NCBI GenBank assembly: GCA_000151295.1
Contig: GG745356.1
Coordinates: forward strand, 69,334 to 133,333
Reading direction: 5' to 3'
Source of the DNA: Allomyces macrogynus ATCC 38327
Taxonomy: Eukaryota; Blastocladiomycota; Blastocladiomycetes; Blastocladiales; Blastocladiaceae
DNA length: 64,000 nt
A model generated the notes under the pieces. It ran no database searches and had not been told where the DNA came from. It was given only the letters and a program-made list of their open reading frames with translations. Position 1 is the first letter of the stretch. Every line of letters starts with the position of its first letter. This document shows positions 10,730-21,376 of the stretch, piece after piece. The position numbers were made by a program, and so were the translations under genes.

Positions 10730-12004
10730 TCAGCACCACGGCCCAAACACCGTATCCATGGCCAGCAAATGCGAGACCATGTTGACCGTCGGCCAGCGCG
10801 TGGCCGCGCACGACGGGTCCTCCTTGGTCGCGGTCGCGCCCTTCTTGCAGTCGTAGAGCGTGCCGTCGTACGAGTAGACCTCGGACGTGTGGTGCGCATA
10901 ACCGGACGGCGCCCAGTCGGGCCGCGGCACATGCGGGATCACATCGTCCTCGTGCACGTACCGTGTCACGGCCAAGTTGTTCGAGACGTAGGCTGCAAAA
11001 GTCGGATTGCCGACGCGCGGCTCGCCAAAGTTGAGCACGCGAATGCGCGACGAGGGGAGGCCGAGGAGGTATTGCTGGTCAAGCGCGGCGATGATCGACA
11101 GGGCCTGTGAAGTGCGAGTGCGTGCAGGTGGACAGAGTCGAAGGTCGTCAGTTTACTTGATTTTTTGGGTGGAGTGTGGAGAGATGAGCGAGAACATCAA
11201 GCATGCAAACGTACCGCGCCGAGCGAATGCCCCGTGAAATGCACCTTGTACCCCGGATACTTGGTTACGCGTTCCTTCAACCACCCGCGAATCAGCTCGC
11301 GACCATCATTGTAGGTATCCCAAAACCCGGCATGGAACTTGGCGCCCGAGGGCAACGTCGGAATCCGCGCCGACGCGCTCACCTGGTTGAGCTTCAAGTC
11401 CTGGATGAAATTCATGGGCTCGAGCGTGCCGCGGAACGAGACAATGATCATTTGCAGCCGGTCGTTGACGCCCATCCACCCCTTGAGCTGGTACTTGGAC
11501 GTGTTGATCACCGTCACGTCGCGCGTGCCTTCGGTCCCGCCCTGGCAGTTGGCGCCGCACGTCCACTTGCGCAGGTTATCGTGGATGACGCAGTAGGACG
11601 CGGCCGCAAAACGAGCAAAGATGCGCAGGTCCGTGCGCGTCGTGTCGGCGACGGCGGGACGTGACGGGCGGCGGCCGGCGATGCTGGCGGGAGGAGCCGA
11701 GGCGGTCGTGTTAGACGCGGTCGCGTCATCGGGGAGCTTGGCGTCTTTCCATTTCGCCAGCAGAGTCTCCATCTCGGGCGTCATGGGGACTGTTTCGCAG
11801 AGCAGGATGGAGATCAACGTCAGTTCATGATCGCGCCCATCCTCATCGCTTCAGTGACGCTGAGAAAGTACCCTTGGCACGGATCTCGGCCTCGGTCGCG
11901 TCCTGCGCAGCTTTGGCTTTGGCAGCCGCCGGGGTGATGGGCGTCGCGTGGATCGACGCGAGAGCGAGCAAAACGAGCAGCAAGTGCGCAAGCGAGAGCT
12001 TCAT
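10730..12004 (-). CDS. Secreted class 3 (fungal-type) lipase, three exons
   Basis: Model: 11872-12004, 11215-11789, 10730-11104; 360 residues. Phases close (introns GTACTT...ACAG and GTACGT...ACAG). An N-terminal signal peptide (MKLSLAHLLLVLLALASIHA) indicates secretion. The alpha/beta-hydrolase core shows FRGT, nucleophile elbow GHSLGA (Ser ~233), NFGEPRVGN, acid region HEDDVIPHVP (Asp ~289/290) and a late histidine NMVSHLL (His ~348) matching the C-terminal catalytic His of Thermomyces-type lipases. Cys pairs near CGANC and the C-terminal Cys could form disulfides. Likely hydrolyses extracellular acylglycerols. A TATA box lies about 105 bases upstream. Confidence 0.93.
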
Positions 12005-12105
12005 AGTGCGAAGGAACTGTCGGGTGGAGAGATCGTGTTGGGTAATGCGTCGTCTATTGCCGTGCAAAGAAGGGTGGAGAACATCGTCGAGACGGGTGTA
12101 GCTGG

Positions 12106-12112
12106 TTATATA
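12106..12112 (-). promoter_or_regulatory. TATA box of the lipase gene
   Basis: TATATAA on the minus strand, 102-108 bases upstream of the lipase ATG at 12004. Confidence 0.65.
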
Positions 12113-13440
12113 TGGCGGGGGCACCACGTCGCGCAACAACTTGCGTCGTGGGTCTTTGGGGCATCAGCATGCGATAATCGCGACCTGAGAGTATCCCCGA
12201 CGTGGTTCGCACCAAGGACCCAGTCGGCGCCAAGCGCGGCCGCGGCACTGGGGCCTGGATGAGCGGAGCGCAGGTGACCGGGGGTGCGGACGTGCCAACC
12301 CTGGCGCGACGCAGGAGCAGGCTTTCTGAACAGACTGGGTCCTGGTGACTGGCGCATGCGCGCCAGTCTAGCGGCCAGCCGAGCGAACATTGGTGAGACG
12401 CGACGCGCGGCGCGTACATGCGCGCTCCGGTGTTGAAATGTCGCGTGCAGACCGGGACGCCGACCTTACCGCTGGGGCCAGCTCGGGGAAACTTTTTCGG
12501 AACATTAGGATGGTAAAACGGGACCAAGGGGACCAAGGGACGCCATTGCATTCTCAAGGTGAGGAGAGCGGGCCGAACCTGGCAGGATAATCAAACGTCG
12601 TTGGTGATACAAACCGTGTCCACACGCGTTGTTTTGTGAAAACGCGGCGTGATTGACGGATAAGTACGCCCCCCTTGGTATGAGCATCCGGTCCAGCGAC
12701 CTGGGTCTCGTGGAACGTCTAGAAAACAATCAATGGTTTTTGTTTCGTCCAGCGTTGGGCCGCCAAGCGCAGAAATGTTCCAGCGTGCACGCGGGCAACA
12801 TACAATTCGTGAGGGTCAGCCGTCGAACAAAGGAGCAGGTGCACTGCGGACCAACAGCCATTCATGAAACGCATGCACGGTTGCACGACCGCTCGGGTAC
12901 CCTTGCCGCCTGTTGCACGTCCCCCCTGGCCCGCGGATGAACGGCGCAGAAACGACAAGTTCCGCCAAGCCGACGGGTACTGCTGCGGCCGCGCTGTGCC
13001 GGGTGGTGAAGAGCTTCGCGTTCGGTGCATGTGTCCAGTTCAGTTTGCGGATCACAGCGGGATGAAAACCAGTAGAGAGTGTGCGCGAGATGCTTGTCCT
13101 CATTCTATTAGCGCGACTGAGCCGGATGGAGCCTGTTGCACAAGCGGGGTCAGCAATGCCGACGCTGGTCGTGGCTCACAATGGTCACGCTCGTCGCGCG
13201 ATCCGCATTCTCATGCAGCTTCAAGACCAGGCAAGGTTGGTTCCATTGAGTTCAGAGCAAAAAAGACGTGGTCATCTACATATTTGAAAGCCGTTCCAGT
13301 CGAGGAAGCGAAGCAAAACGAAAGGGCTTGGCCTGCTGGCGGAGGTACAAACGCGCCCCCCGCAACCGGCGGGAGGACCCGGCGCCGGCACTCCGAATCA
13401 AATAAAAAAAATTCACATTGCGCGTCTTTGCGATTCTGAT
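12113..13440. other. Intergenic, nothing recognised
   Basis: More than 1.3 kb without a supportable gene. Long open frames exist on both strands (for example around 12864-13439 plus), but their peptides lack domains and look like GC-rich chance frames. Confidence 0.5.
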
Positions 13441-13478
13441 TCTCGTTTTCGTGTTCATGTTCGTGTTCGTGTTCGTGT
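13439..13478. repeat. GTTCGT hexamer repeat
   Basis: Imperfect tandem TTCGTG/TTCATG units just downstream of the coiled-coil gene stop codon (minus-strand gene). Probably simple-sequence slippage. Confidence 0.7.
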
Positions 13479-13514
13479 TGGTGGTCTTGGGTACTCGTGC
13501 GTCCGCATCGTCGC

Positions 13515-15065
13515 TCACGACATCATTTCCTCGAGCTCGGCGAGCCGCTGCAGCGCGTCCTGTGCTGCGGCCTCGGCGGCCAACCGCGCCTCGCGCTCCT
13601 CCTGAAGCTGGCTCGCGAGGTACGTGAGCTCGTCCTGCGCCTGCTCGTGCGACGACTCGATGGCCTTGGAGTGGCCCGAGAGCTCCTTGAACGACTCTTC
13701 CAGGTCGATGCGCTTCTTGTCGGCCTGCTGGAACTCGAGAGAGCTACGGGGGCGAGGGATCACGACCGTGAGCACACGTTCACGGAACAAACCCAACGAG
13801 CACCTGAACAACCGTACCGGCGATCCTTCTCCTTACGCAGTGAATCAAACTCCTGCGTCTTCTCCTGCAGCGCGCGCTGCGCAATCTCGAGCTGTTCCTG
13901 GAGCACGCGCAGTTCCTCGCGGTCCTCGTCAGACGCCTTGGCCAGGTTGGCGTGGTCGACGCGCAGCGTACGCAGCTCGTAGGCGAGATCGTCGTGCGCG
14001 GCCGTCTTGGCCGCCAAGTCGTTCTGTGTCTGGCCGAGCTCGTTGCGCAGTGCGCTGATCTCGGCCTGCATCTCGGCCTTTTGCGTGGCCAGCTCCTCAT
14101 CGAGATCGCGGATCTGCGCGTGCGCCTGCGACAGGTCCCGGTGCGCCGCCGTCGATTCTTGCTCGAGGGAAGCAACCTTGTTCTGCAGCTCGTCGCGCTC
14201 GCGCGTACCTAGTTATGCACGTCCAAAAACGTGTCAATCGTCGCGTTCGGCCCAACGGCTCAGTACAGGCGGCAGACAACGTACGCTTGTCGAGCTCCGA
14301 CTTGGCATTCCCAAGATCCTCCTTGAGGTCGGCCAGCTTGGTCTTGAACTTGCGGAACGCCTCTGGGTCGCGGAACGCCGAGACGGTCATGTCGGACGCG
14401 GCGACCGACGGCGCCGGGCTCACCGACCGCATGTACCCGGGCACGGCCGACCGCGCGCCGCCGGGCGACCGCAGGTTCTCGCTGCGCGGCACGGGCGACC
14501 GCATATCGGTGCGGATCGGCGGGACGGGTTCGGTCGTCGACGTAGCGCTGTTCAACACATTCCCATCAGTTAATGGCAACAATTCGGTAAAATCGGCCCT
14601 ACGCGTCCCGCACAATGTATACGTACAACGGCGACTCGCTCGACTCGGCCGCAGCAAACCCGCGCGACCGCGACCGCGACCGTTCGGCCGCAGGCGCGAC
14701 CACGGGCGTCGGTGCCGACCCGCCGAGAATCGACGACATGGCCGACGACTGGTAGGCGCCCGCGCGCGTGCGGCTGCCATACGTGAGCGGAGACGTCGGG
14801 CGGTCGGTCGGGGCCAGGTATCGGTTCCCGCCCGTTGGGGACGTGTGCGACGACGAGGACGCGGGCGAGGGGGGTGCGGGGATACGCGTTGACGACCGGC
14901 CGCGCTGGGCTGTTGAATGGATGCGTCAACGTGAATGTATCGAAGAGGTGGAGGGAGGGAAGGTGGCGCATCAACGAACGTACAGGCCTGGTCCTGGCTG
15001 TCGTCGTCGGTCGCAAACGGCGACCGCGAGTAGGTGCGCCGTCCGCGGCCGTACGAGTAGGACAT
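13515..15065 (-). CDS. Coiled-coil protein with Ser/Arg-rich N-terminus, five exons
   Basis: Model: 14984-15065, 14627-14909, 14285-14547, 13818-14208, 13515-13743; 415 residues. All four introns have GTACGT or GTACGG donors and close in phase, which makes the structure firm although the function is unknown. Residues 1-125 are rich in Ser, Arg, Thr and Pro (TYSRSPF, SRSRSRGF). A short ordered part follows (FRDPEAFRKFKTKLADLKE), then from about residue 190 to the end a long heptad coiled coil (RNELGQTQNDLAAK, LEIAQRALQEK). No transmembrane segment. It could be a cytoskeletal or spindle-pole scaffold, but I recognise no family. Confidence 0.8.
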
Positions 15066-15752
15066 GATCGCTGGTCTGATGGACTGGGCTGGGCTGCTGC
15101 TGGTTGACACGGAATACACGGACGCAACACGAACACGTCGGTCAGTTCATGACTTTACGCCACTGCCGCGAGCCGGCGCTCCCGCAACCTGGTTGTTCAA
15201 TCGGTTCGGGCGATGCATGCGTATCCCACCTTGTCGATGGGCCCGCGCGTTGCTGTTGCTGCGCGGTCTGGAAGTTGGTGCTGATGGTGCTCGTCTGCGC
15301 GAGAGATGCAATGGGTCCGACTCTCCTTCACGCTGGCGCGGTCCTCCACACGCGTGTGTTCCTTTGTTGGTTGTTCATTTTGTCTGATCGTTGTGAGCGT
15401 GCGTCCGGGCAATGGTGGCGTTTCGTTGCAGGTTGGCGTTGGTTGGCGTCGCGTCGCAAGGGCCAGTGACGTGGGCGGCGTCATTTTATCAGGCTTATTC
15501 ATTCGTAAATCACGTTATTTGGACGCGATGGAGTTCTCTGTAGTTTTCTGGAGTGGATCTTGTATTGAAACGCTCCTGACGATGACTGCAAGTGCGGCCT
15601 GGTGGACTAAGATACCGATTCATTTACGACAACGACTCCAATCTGCACCAGTGCGCTGGGTGCACTGGACGCTCCGCGGTCGGCGAGCCGCAACCGCTCA
15701 TGCGCAAGCGCTTCTATGCGCCCACGCGTAACCCACAGCGGAGATATCCCGC
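15066..15752. other. Intergenic, nothing recognised
   Basis: Upstream of the coiled-coil gene and downstream of the dehydrogenase; no domain-bearing frame. Confidence 0.5.
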
Positions 15753-17157
15753 CTAGTTGCGGTGGATGTGGAACACGGACGCCTGCTGCGTCGGGTAGAC
15801 GAGAATGTCGTTGACTGGACGTCCGCACGCAATTGGTGAGGACCCATCCCCAATCCGTCCTCAAATCGAACCTAAACGTAACGTACTCTGCACGTGCGGC
15901 GGACGCGACGCAGCAAACACGACGACCTCGGCAATATCGTCGCCCGTCAACGGGTCGAGCCCCTTGTAGACAGAGTCGGCCTTGTCCTGGTTCCCGTGGA
16001 ACCGCACGACCGAGAACTCGGTCTGGACGAGCCCGGGCGCGACCAAGGTCACGCGCAGCGGCGTGTTAACGAGTTCTTGCGTCAGAGCTTGCGACATGGC
16101 CTCGACCGCGTGCTTGGTCGCACAGTAGATGGAGCCGCCGGCGCTAGACGAGGGGTAAAGGGTGAGTGGGACGGTGGGGAGGATTGGGTGTGGATAGAGA
16201 AGAAGCGCGTACTAGGCCTGCTTGCCCGCGACGGAACCAATGTTGATGATGTGGCCCTTGCCGCGCTGCTTCATGGCCGGGACGATCGCCTGGGTCACGT
16301 TGAGGAGGCCCCTGAGGAATCGCCGTCAGTTCGCGATACGCTGCTGATATCGGTCCGAGCTGCAGTGGACAACGCACTTGACGTTCGTGTCGAACATGAT
16401 GTTGACGCTCTCCTCGCTCACGTCGAGCAGGTGGTCGAGACCGAGACTCAAGCCTAGATTGTCAATTCGACACCAACCCGGCGTGAGAACACCACCTTCT
16501 CCACGATCGGGACGAATCGCTGGCTCGCGGAAACGCACCTGCATTGTTGACGAGCACATCCACGTTCTTGAACGCCTCGGGCAGCGCGTCCACGACGGCA
16601 AACACGTCAGCGCGCTTGGTCACGTCGAGCGCGACCACGTGCACCTGAATTTCCGGGTACTGCGCGAGCAGTTCGGCGCGGAGCTCCTCGAGCCGCTCGA
16701 GACGGCGCGCCGTCAGGACTAGGTTGCAGTGCTCCTCGGCAAAGTGGCTGGCAATGGGGATCGCGCCTCAGTCAGCAGGTCTTGGCGCGCAGAAAGGGTG
16801 CAAGTGCGAAATGAAGCATACCGAGCGCAGCTACGGAATAGCGACAGGGGAGGATACGTGCGCGATCAGTGCTCTAGCATGTTGGCGGTTGAGCAGGAAA
16901 CGTCGGCCAAAAGTTTACCTCGCGCCAATCCCAGCGCTCGCGCCGGTACTGTCGTTCGCGTCGTCGTGTCGTCCATCGGATAGAAACGGTGTAGAGTCGC
17001 GGGATCTCGGTCAGAAATCGTTTCCATGGCGCGTGCACGAGCTGATCAAGTCGCGACTCGCAAAATTGGTTGGATCTGCTCGTGCTGCGTTCGTGGTCGT
17101 TGACATCCTGGGCCGGCGCGCGTACATGAAGACGGTCTGTCCAGCAAGGCGGCCCAT
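15753..17157 (-). CDS. Short-chain dehydrogenase/reductase (YMR226C / serine-3-dehydrogenase type), seven exons
   Basis: Model: 17126-17157, 16919-16948, 16539-16766, 16378-16453, 16213-16311, 15887-16143, 15753-15814; about 260 residues. The 32-nt first exon (MGRLAGQTVF) and 30-nt second exon rebuild the cofactor loop TGASAGIG. Later come NNAG, IINIGSVAGKQAY, the catalytic pair SIYCATK (Tyr-x3-Lys), VAPGLVQTEF and the family tail NDILVYPTQQAS. It fits cytosolic NADP-dependent dehydrogenases acting on serine or 3-hydroxy acids. All joins close except intron 2, which is off by one base (exon 2 ends in phase 2, exon 3 needs phase 1), so an indel or unusual splice site is present. Confidence 0.9.
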
Positions 17158-17661
17158 GGTCGCTTGATTGGTTGGTTGGTTGGTTGCGTTCGGTTGCAGC
17201 TGTTCTTGGGGAGAGAAGAAGTGTGGGGCAAGCAGGATTGAGAGCGAGTTCGCCTGTGGCAGCGCCCGCGTGGGTTCAAGCAGCGCGCCTTTCGTAATTT
17301 TCCGTTCGGCGAACCGCGCGTTGGACCGTTGGATCAGAAGGTGCCTGGTTCGAACCCTGGCGCAACCAGCATGGCAAACCACACCTTAACGATCGCAGCT
17401 CCTAGCAACGATGCCACATGGCATCAGGTGACCATTCACGCCTTGTCGGTCCTCGGCGCGCGAACCGCAACGTCGGCAACCCCCCCCCCCCCCCCCCTTG
17501 GGCACCACGACGAGCACGCACAGACGACGACCCGGCAGCGACACCGACCGCAACACTATCACCGCAGGCTGCCCGCAGCACTCAACGGCGTCCGCAACTC
17601 GAATCCTATCCATCGCTCGTCCAACCCCGCCTCGAGGCCCCACCGCATCCAACCCCTCAAT
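17158..17661. other. Intergenic with C18 tract and a tRNA-like fragment
   Basis: Contains TGGT tandem units (17170-17187), an uninterrupted run of 18 C (17480-17497) and, at 17330-17365, a stretch resembling the 3' half of a tRNA (GATCAGAAGGT then GGTTCGAACCC). I could not find a pairing 5' half, so no tRNA is called. Confidence 0.5.
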
Positions 17662-18495
17662 ATGGACCCCAAGTCGGTGACCTTGGCACCTGTCGACATT
17701 ATCGCCGCCGCCGACGAGGCCGCTGCGGCCACTTCCACCGCGCAGGACGACAGTATGGACGTGGACGCCAAGCCCAAGTTTGCACCGGCGACGGCGCAGG
17801 AGATGGCGGTGCGCACCATGGCCCCATCCATCAAATTCCGAGGTCGTGGCCGCAACTGATGATGGCCTCGACAACGTTTAGCCCACGGGCAAGCAATTCC
17901 GCCGCGTGCTGATCCCGCCACACCGCCTGACCCCCTTGAAAAAGGAGTGGCTGCAAATCTACACGCCGCTCGTCGAGCACATGGGTCTGCAGTGCGGTTC
18001 AACCTCAAGTCCAAGTGCGTCGAGCTGCGGGTGCGTTTTGCTCTCCCCCTCCTCACGCGTTGGCCAAATTCAGCTCACCGAATCGACCTATAGTCGTGCG
18101 CCGAGACCAAGGAACCGTCCTCGCTGCAAAAGGGCCACGACTTTGTCAAGGCCTTTGCCGTGGGATTCGACGTGACCGACGCGCTCGCGCTCCTGCGACT
18201 CGACGACCTCTTCCTCGACTCGTTTGAGATCAAGGACGTCAAGACGCTCAACGGCGACCACTTGTCGCGCGCGATTGGCCGCATTGCCGGCAAGAACGGC
18301 AAGACCAAGTTTACCATTGAGAATGCGTCTCGGACCCGGATCGTTGTGGCCGATACCAAGATTCACATTTTGGGGTCGTTCCAAAATATCCGGGTGGCAA
18401 AAGACGCGGTCGTGTCGCTGATTCTGGGTTCGCCGCCTGGCAAGGTGTATTCGACGCTGCGGACCGTGTCGGCGCGGATGAAGGAGCGGTTCTGA
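17662..18495 (+). CDS. PNO1: PNO1/Dim2, KH-domain ribosome assembly factor, three exons with a 1-nt frame break
   Basis: Model: 17662-17808, 17882-18030, 18094-18495; about 232 residues. PNO1 is the partner of NOB1 in 40S subunit maturation (nucleus and cytoplasm). Exon 2 encodes [13 protein letters not shown] and [11 protein letters not shown]. Exon 3 carries the KH core: [46 protein letters not shown] and [11 protein letters not shown]. Exon 2 is 149 nt; one extra G after CTGCAG (position 17992) would make it 150 and give the expected [15 protein letters not shown]. The gene is essential in known fungi, so this is probably a sequence error. Confidence 0.93.
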
Positions 18496-18902
18496 AGGTG
18501 GGGACGGGACGGGATGTGGGAGGTGTTTATTGGACGTGAATTTGTTTTTACTCATCTTTGGGTTCTTGATTGCGTATCGTGTCGCGCGTGGGGCCGCGCA
18601 TGTTGTCGGTTTGCTTGCTGCCGTGGAGTTTCGTTTCTGTTTTGTTCTTACCATGCCATGGTGCAGCGCCGTTGTAGAATATCGAATGGATCACAAGACA
18701 CAACTGGGTCCGTCTTTTTATTTCCATTTCGTGTGAGGGTAGAGGAAAGCAAGGAACTGTACAAAAGATAAATGCCACAAGACAACACGATGGTTTTGGG
18801 GGAACAAAATCAAAAACGGGCTGCGGGGGGTCGCCGTCATGAAGCGCGCGACGGAAATGCTATCAGCAACGCAAAGGCCGAGCCCGCTCAGCTCGCGCTT
18901 CT
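18496..18902. other. Convergent intergenic gap
   Basis: 3' region shared by PNO1 (+) and the TRAK/HAP1-like gene (-); T-rich on the plus strand, no coding signal. Confidence 0.5.
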
Positions 18903-20110
18903 TTAGTGCAATTGCAGCAGCGACCGCACGCCCTCAAACAACCCCGAGAACCCGGAGGCCGGCGGCTGCGGCCCACGCTCCTTGGCCCAGGCGCGCTCCA
19001 GCTCGGCAATCAACGACGCATTCGACGCGTCCGCATTCTCGCGGTGATGCCGCAGCCGCGCAAACAGTCCCTCGTGCTGCTCCACCACCTCGGTCCCAAC
19101 CTCATGTTCCTCGACCTCGTCCCCTTCGGCCGCGGGCGCCAGTTGCCGGCGCTGCGTCTCGACGAGTTCCGACAATTCCGTGATGTGCGCGGCCTGCAAT
19201 TTGTACGAGTCCTGCAACGCCGTGTACTCGGCGAGTGTACGTTCCATGGCCTCGTACCGCTGCGCCATATCGTCGAGTTTCGTCAAAGCGTCGGCCAGCC
19301 GCGTCGCCATTTCCTGGTTCGTCTCGGAGAGCGCTTCGCGCTCGTCGCGCAGAGCGTACATTTCTTCTTCCAGGTCCTCGAGCCCGACAGGCACCGGTGC
19401 ATCCTCGGGTGCCCCCGCATCCTCATCTTCCGCAGCAGCTGCAGCAGCTGCGGCCGCCGCCGCCTGCGCCTTGGCCAACTGCACCTTCAACTCGAGTTTC
19501 TCGCGCGCCAGTCGGTCTTTGACAACAGCCACTTCCGCGGCTTTTGCCTCGGCCGCGTCGGCGCGGTCCTTGCACGACGTAATTTCCGCGGCCAGGTGGC
19601 GCACTTCGCGGCGCGACGCGTTGCGCAAGTCGCGCAATGCGCGTTCCAGGTCGCCAATCCGCCCGGCCAGGTCAGCATTGTGCGCTTCGAGGTCAGCGTA
19701 GTCGGCGGGCAACTCGGCGGGGGTGGGACGAGGGCTGTCCGAGTCGGCGTTATCGGCGTCGTCGGAGTCGGTGGTGGACGGGTGCGACGCCTGTGCGGCA
19801 GCGAGTGCGGCTTGCAGCTCGTTGTTCTTGTCGAGCAGCGACTGGCCGATTTGCGCGGCGAGGACGAGGTCTGGGGTGGTACGTACAGCAGGTCAGCCTT
19901 GGCGGGGTGGCGTAAAGAAGCGGCAGCAAAGTAAACCGTACCGCGCTCCTTGGCCGCGACTTGCTTGAAAACGTCCTTGACGAGGTCGCGCAGCGACTGT
20001 TCGTCAATCTCGTCGAGGTGCTGCAGGCGCTTGTCGGCGGGCGTTGAGACGGCGGCGAGCGCCGAGGACAGCGACGACATGTCGAGCGAGTCGGTGACTT
20101 GCTGCAGCAT
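18903..20110 (-). CDS. TRAK/HAP1/BICD-like coiled-coil adaptor with CC1-box, two exons
   Basis: Model: 19942-20110 and 18903-19870, about 377 residues; the start at 20110 is the first in-frame ATG, and the true 5' end could lie further up. The intron (GTACGG...CCAG) rebuilds ERDLVLAAQIGQSLLDKN. That closely resembles the N-terminal HAP1/TRAK block and the AAxxG CC1-box by which BICD, Spindly and TRAK/HAP1 adaptors bind dynein light intermediate chain. The rest is predicted coiled coil, with an Ala run, an acidic patch (EDEDAGAPEDAP) and EEEMYALRDEREALSETNQE, reminiscent of the later heptads in those adaptors. A motor-cargo adaptor role is inferred from the motif alone. Confidence 0.65.
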
Positions 20111-21376
20111 CTTGGGCAAGAGCAGGTTGGTGGCGGGGTCGGCAGGTACGGGCTGGGCGTCGGTGTCGTGGCCGAGCAACAGGGGAGCCGGCGCAACGAC
20201 AGCGGAGTGGGGGTGACGATGAAGAGGACGACGAACGCGCGGCGAGCTTGACGAGGTCGACAGAAGGACACGCGTGAAGGTGAAGGCGCGAGTGGTGCGC
20301 GCTCAGCCACTTCTGGGGCGGACCAGGTGGTTGCTGTTGGCGGCCACACGTGGTGCATCATGGAAGCGTCCGACGCGTTGCTGGCCGACACGCCTCCACG
20401 TCACTCCACAAACATGCCGCCATGTTGCTGTAAAATGGCGCTTTCTTTCAGCAAAATCAGCAACGCAACGCTCGTGTCCGCGCCGGCAACGTTGCCGCCG
20501 AGCTTGCCAGCACGACGACGACACCACACGACTCGGTGCAAGCTATTGCGACCAGTGACGCCTGTCTTGCGACGCCGAAACGGGCCGGGTTTGACCAGTG
20601 CAACGTTCGAAACAGCGCCACAGCACCGCCACGTCTATGCCTGGCCGCCTGATCAACAATCCGCACTTTACCACTACCAGCAACCATCTTCAACCCGACA
20701 TCCGACAGCGTGCTCGTCCTTTCTGGCGGTGCTGATCGGCCGCGAGGACCTGTCAACTGGCCGCCGCGGCTCCGTGCACCGGCCCAGTGATCATCTTCCA
20801 CGACTAGTTGCCGAGTCGCTGACCTGTGCGACCCTCTCACCAGTCGCGAGCTTTGCTTTGCAAGCAGTTGCAACATCTCGGTGTAAAATTTGACCCGTTT
20901 CCGCCCGACTCGACGCGAAGCCGCCGCGACGCCATCCAACACAACCAGCGCATAGTTCGAACGCCACCCCCGGCCTGTCGTGCGCCTCCTTCGCCGTTGC
21001 TCTTTTCTGTCGTCGTCGGCCAACCATCGTTGATCATCTTTTCTCCCTGGCGTGTGTGACGGCACTCGTTCAACGCACGCGTCTCTTGGGTCTCGAATCC
21101 TGCGTGCCAAGCTGTCTTGGGGCCGTCGTGTTGTGGTTTCCATTGGTTTCCATTCTTTGCTCGCCTCCCTCCAAGTTCGCGTCCTTCTTCCTTGCTTTCT
21201 CGCTCGTTCCTATTCTTCACTCGCTCATTCTCGCTCGACTTTGCGACATCACAGCATCCATTGCACGCTCAGGCACGCGTTTTCGACGCTCGGCACTGGC
21301 CCCAGCGCCGCAGTGCCGTGCTCATTTCGATCGATACTGTGTCACGCGCACGCCCGCACTCGCTCTCTCGCTCGCC
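20111..21376. other. Divergent upstream region of the adaptor and the cotransporter genes
   Basis: About 1.3 kb between divergent genes; open frames on both strands lack domains. Extra 5' exons for either gene could hide here. Confidence 0.4.

Noticed and set aside
12864..13439. Plus-strand 191-residue frame
   Set aside because: No domain, mixed composition and no start or splice support.
17305..17366. tRNA gene suggested by GATCAGAAGGT followed by GGTTCGAACCC
   Set aside because: No 5' half, A box or pairing acceptor strand could be found within a plausible distance; at most a tRNA-derived fragment.
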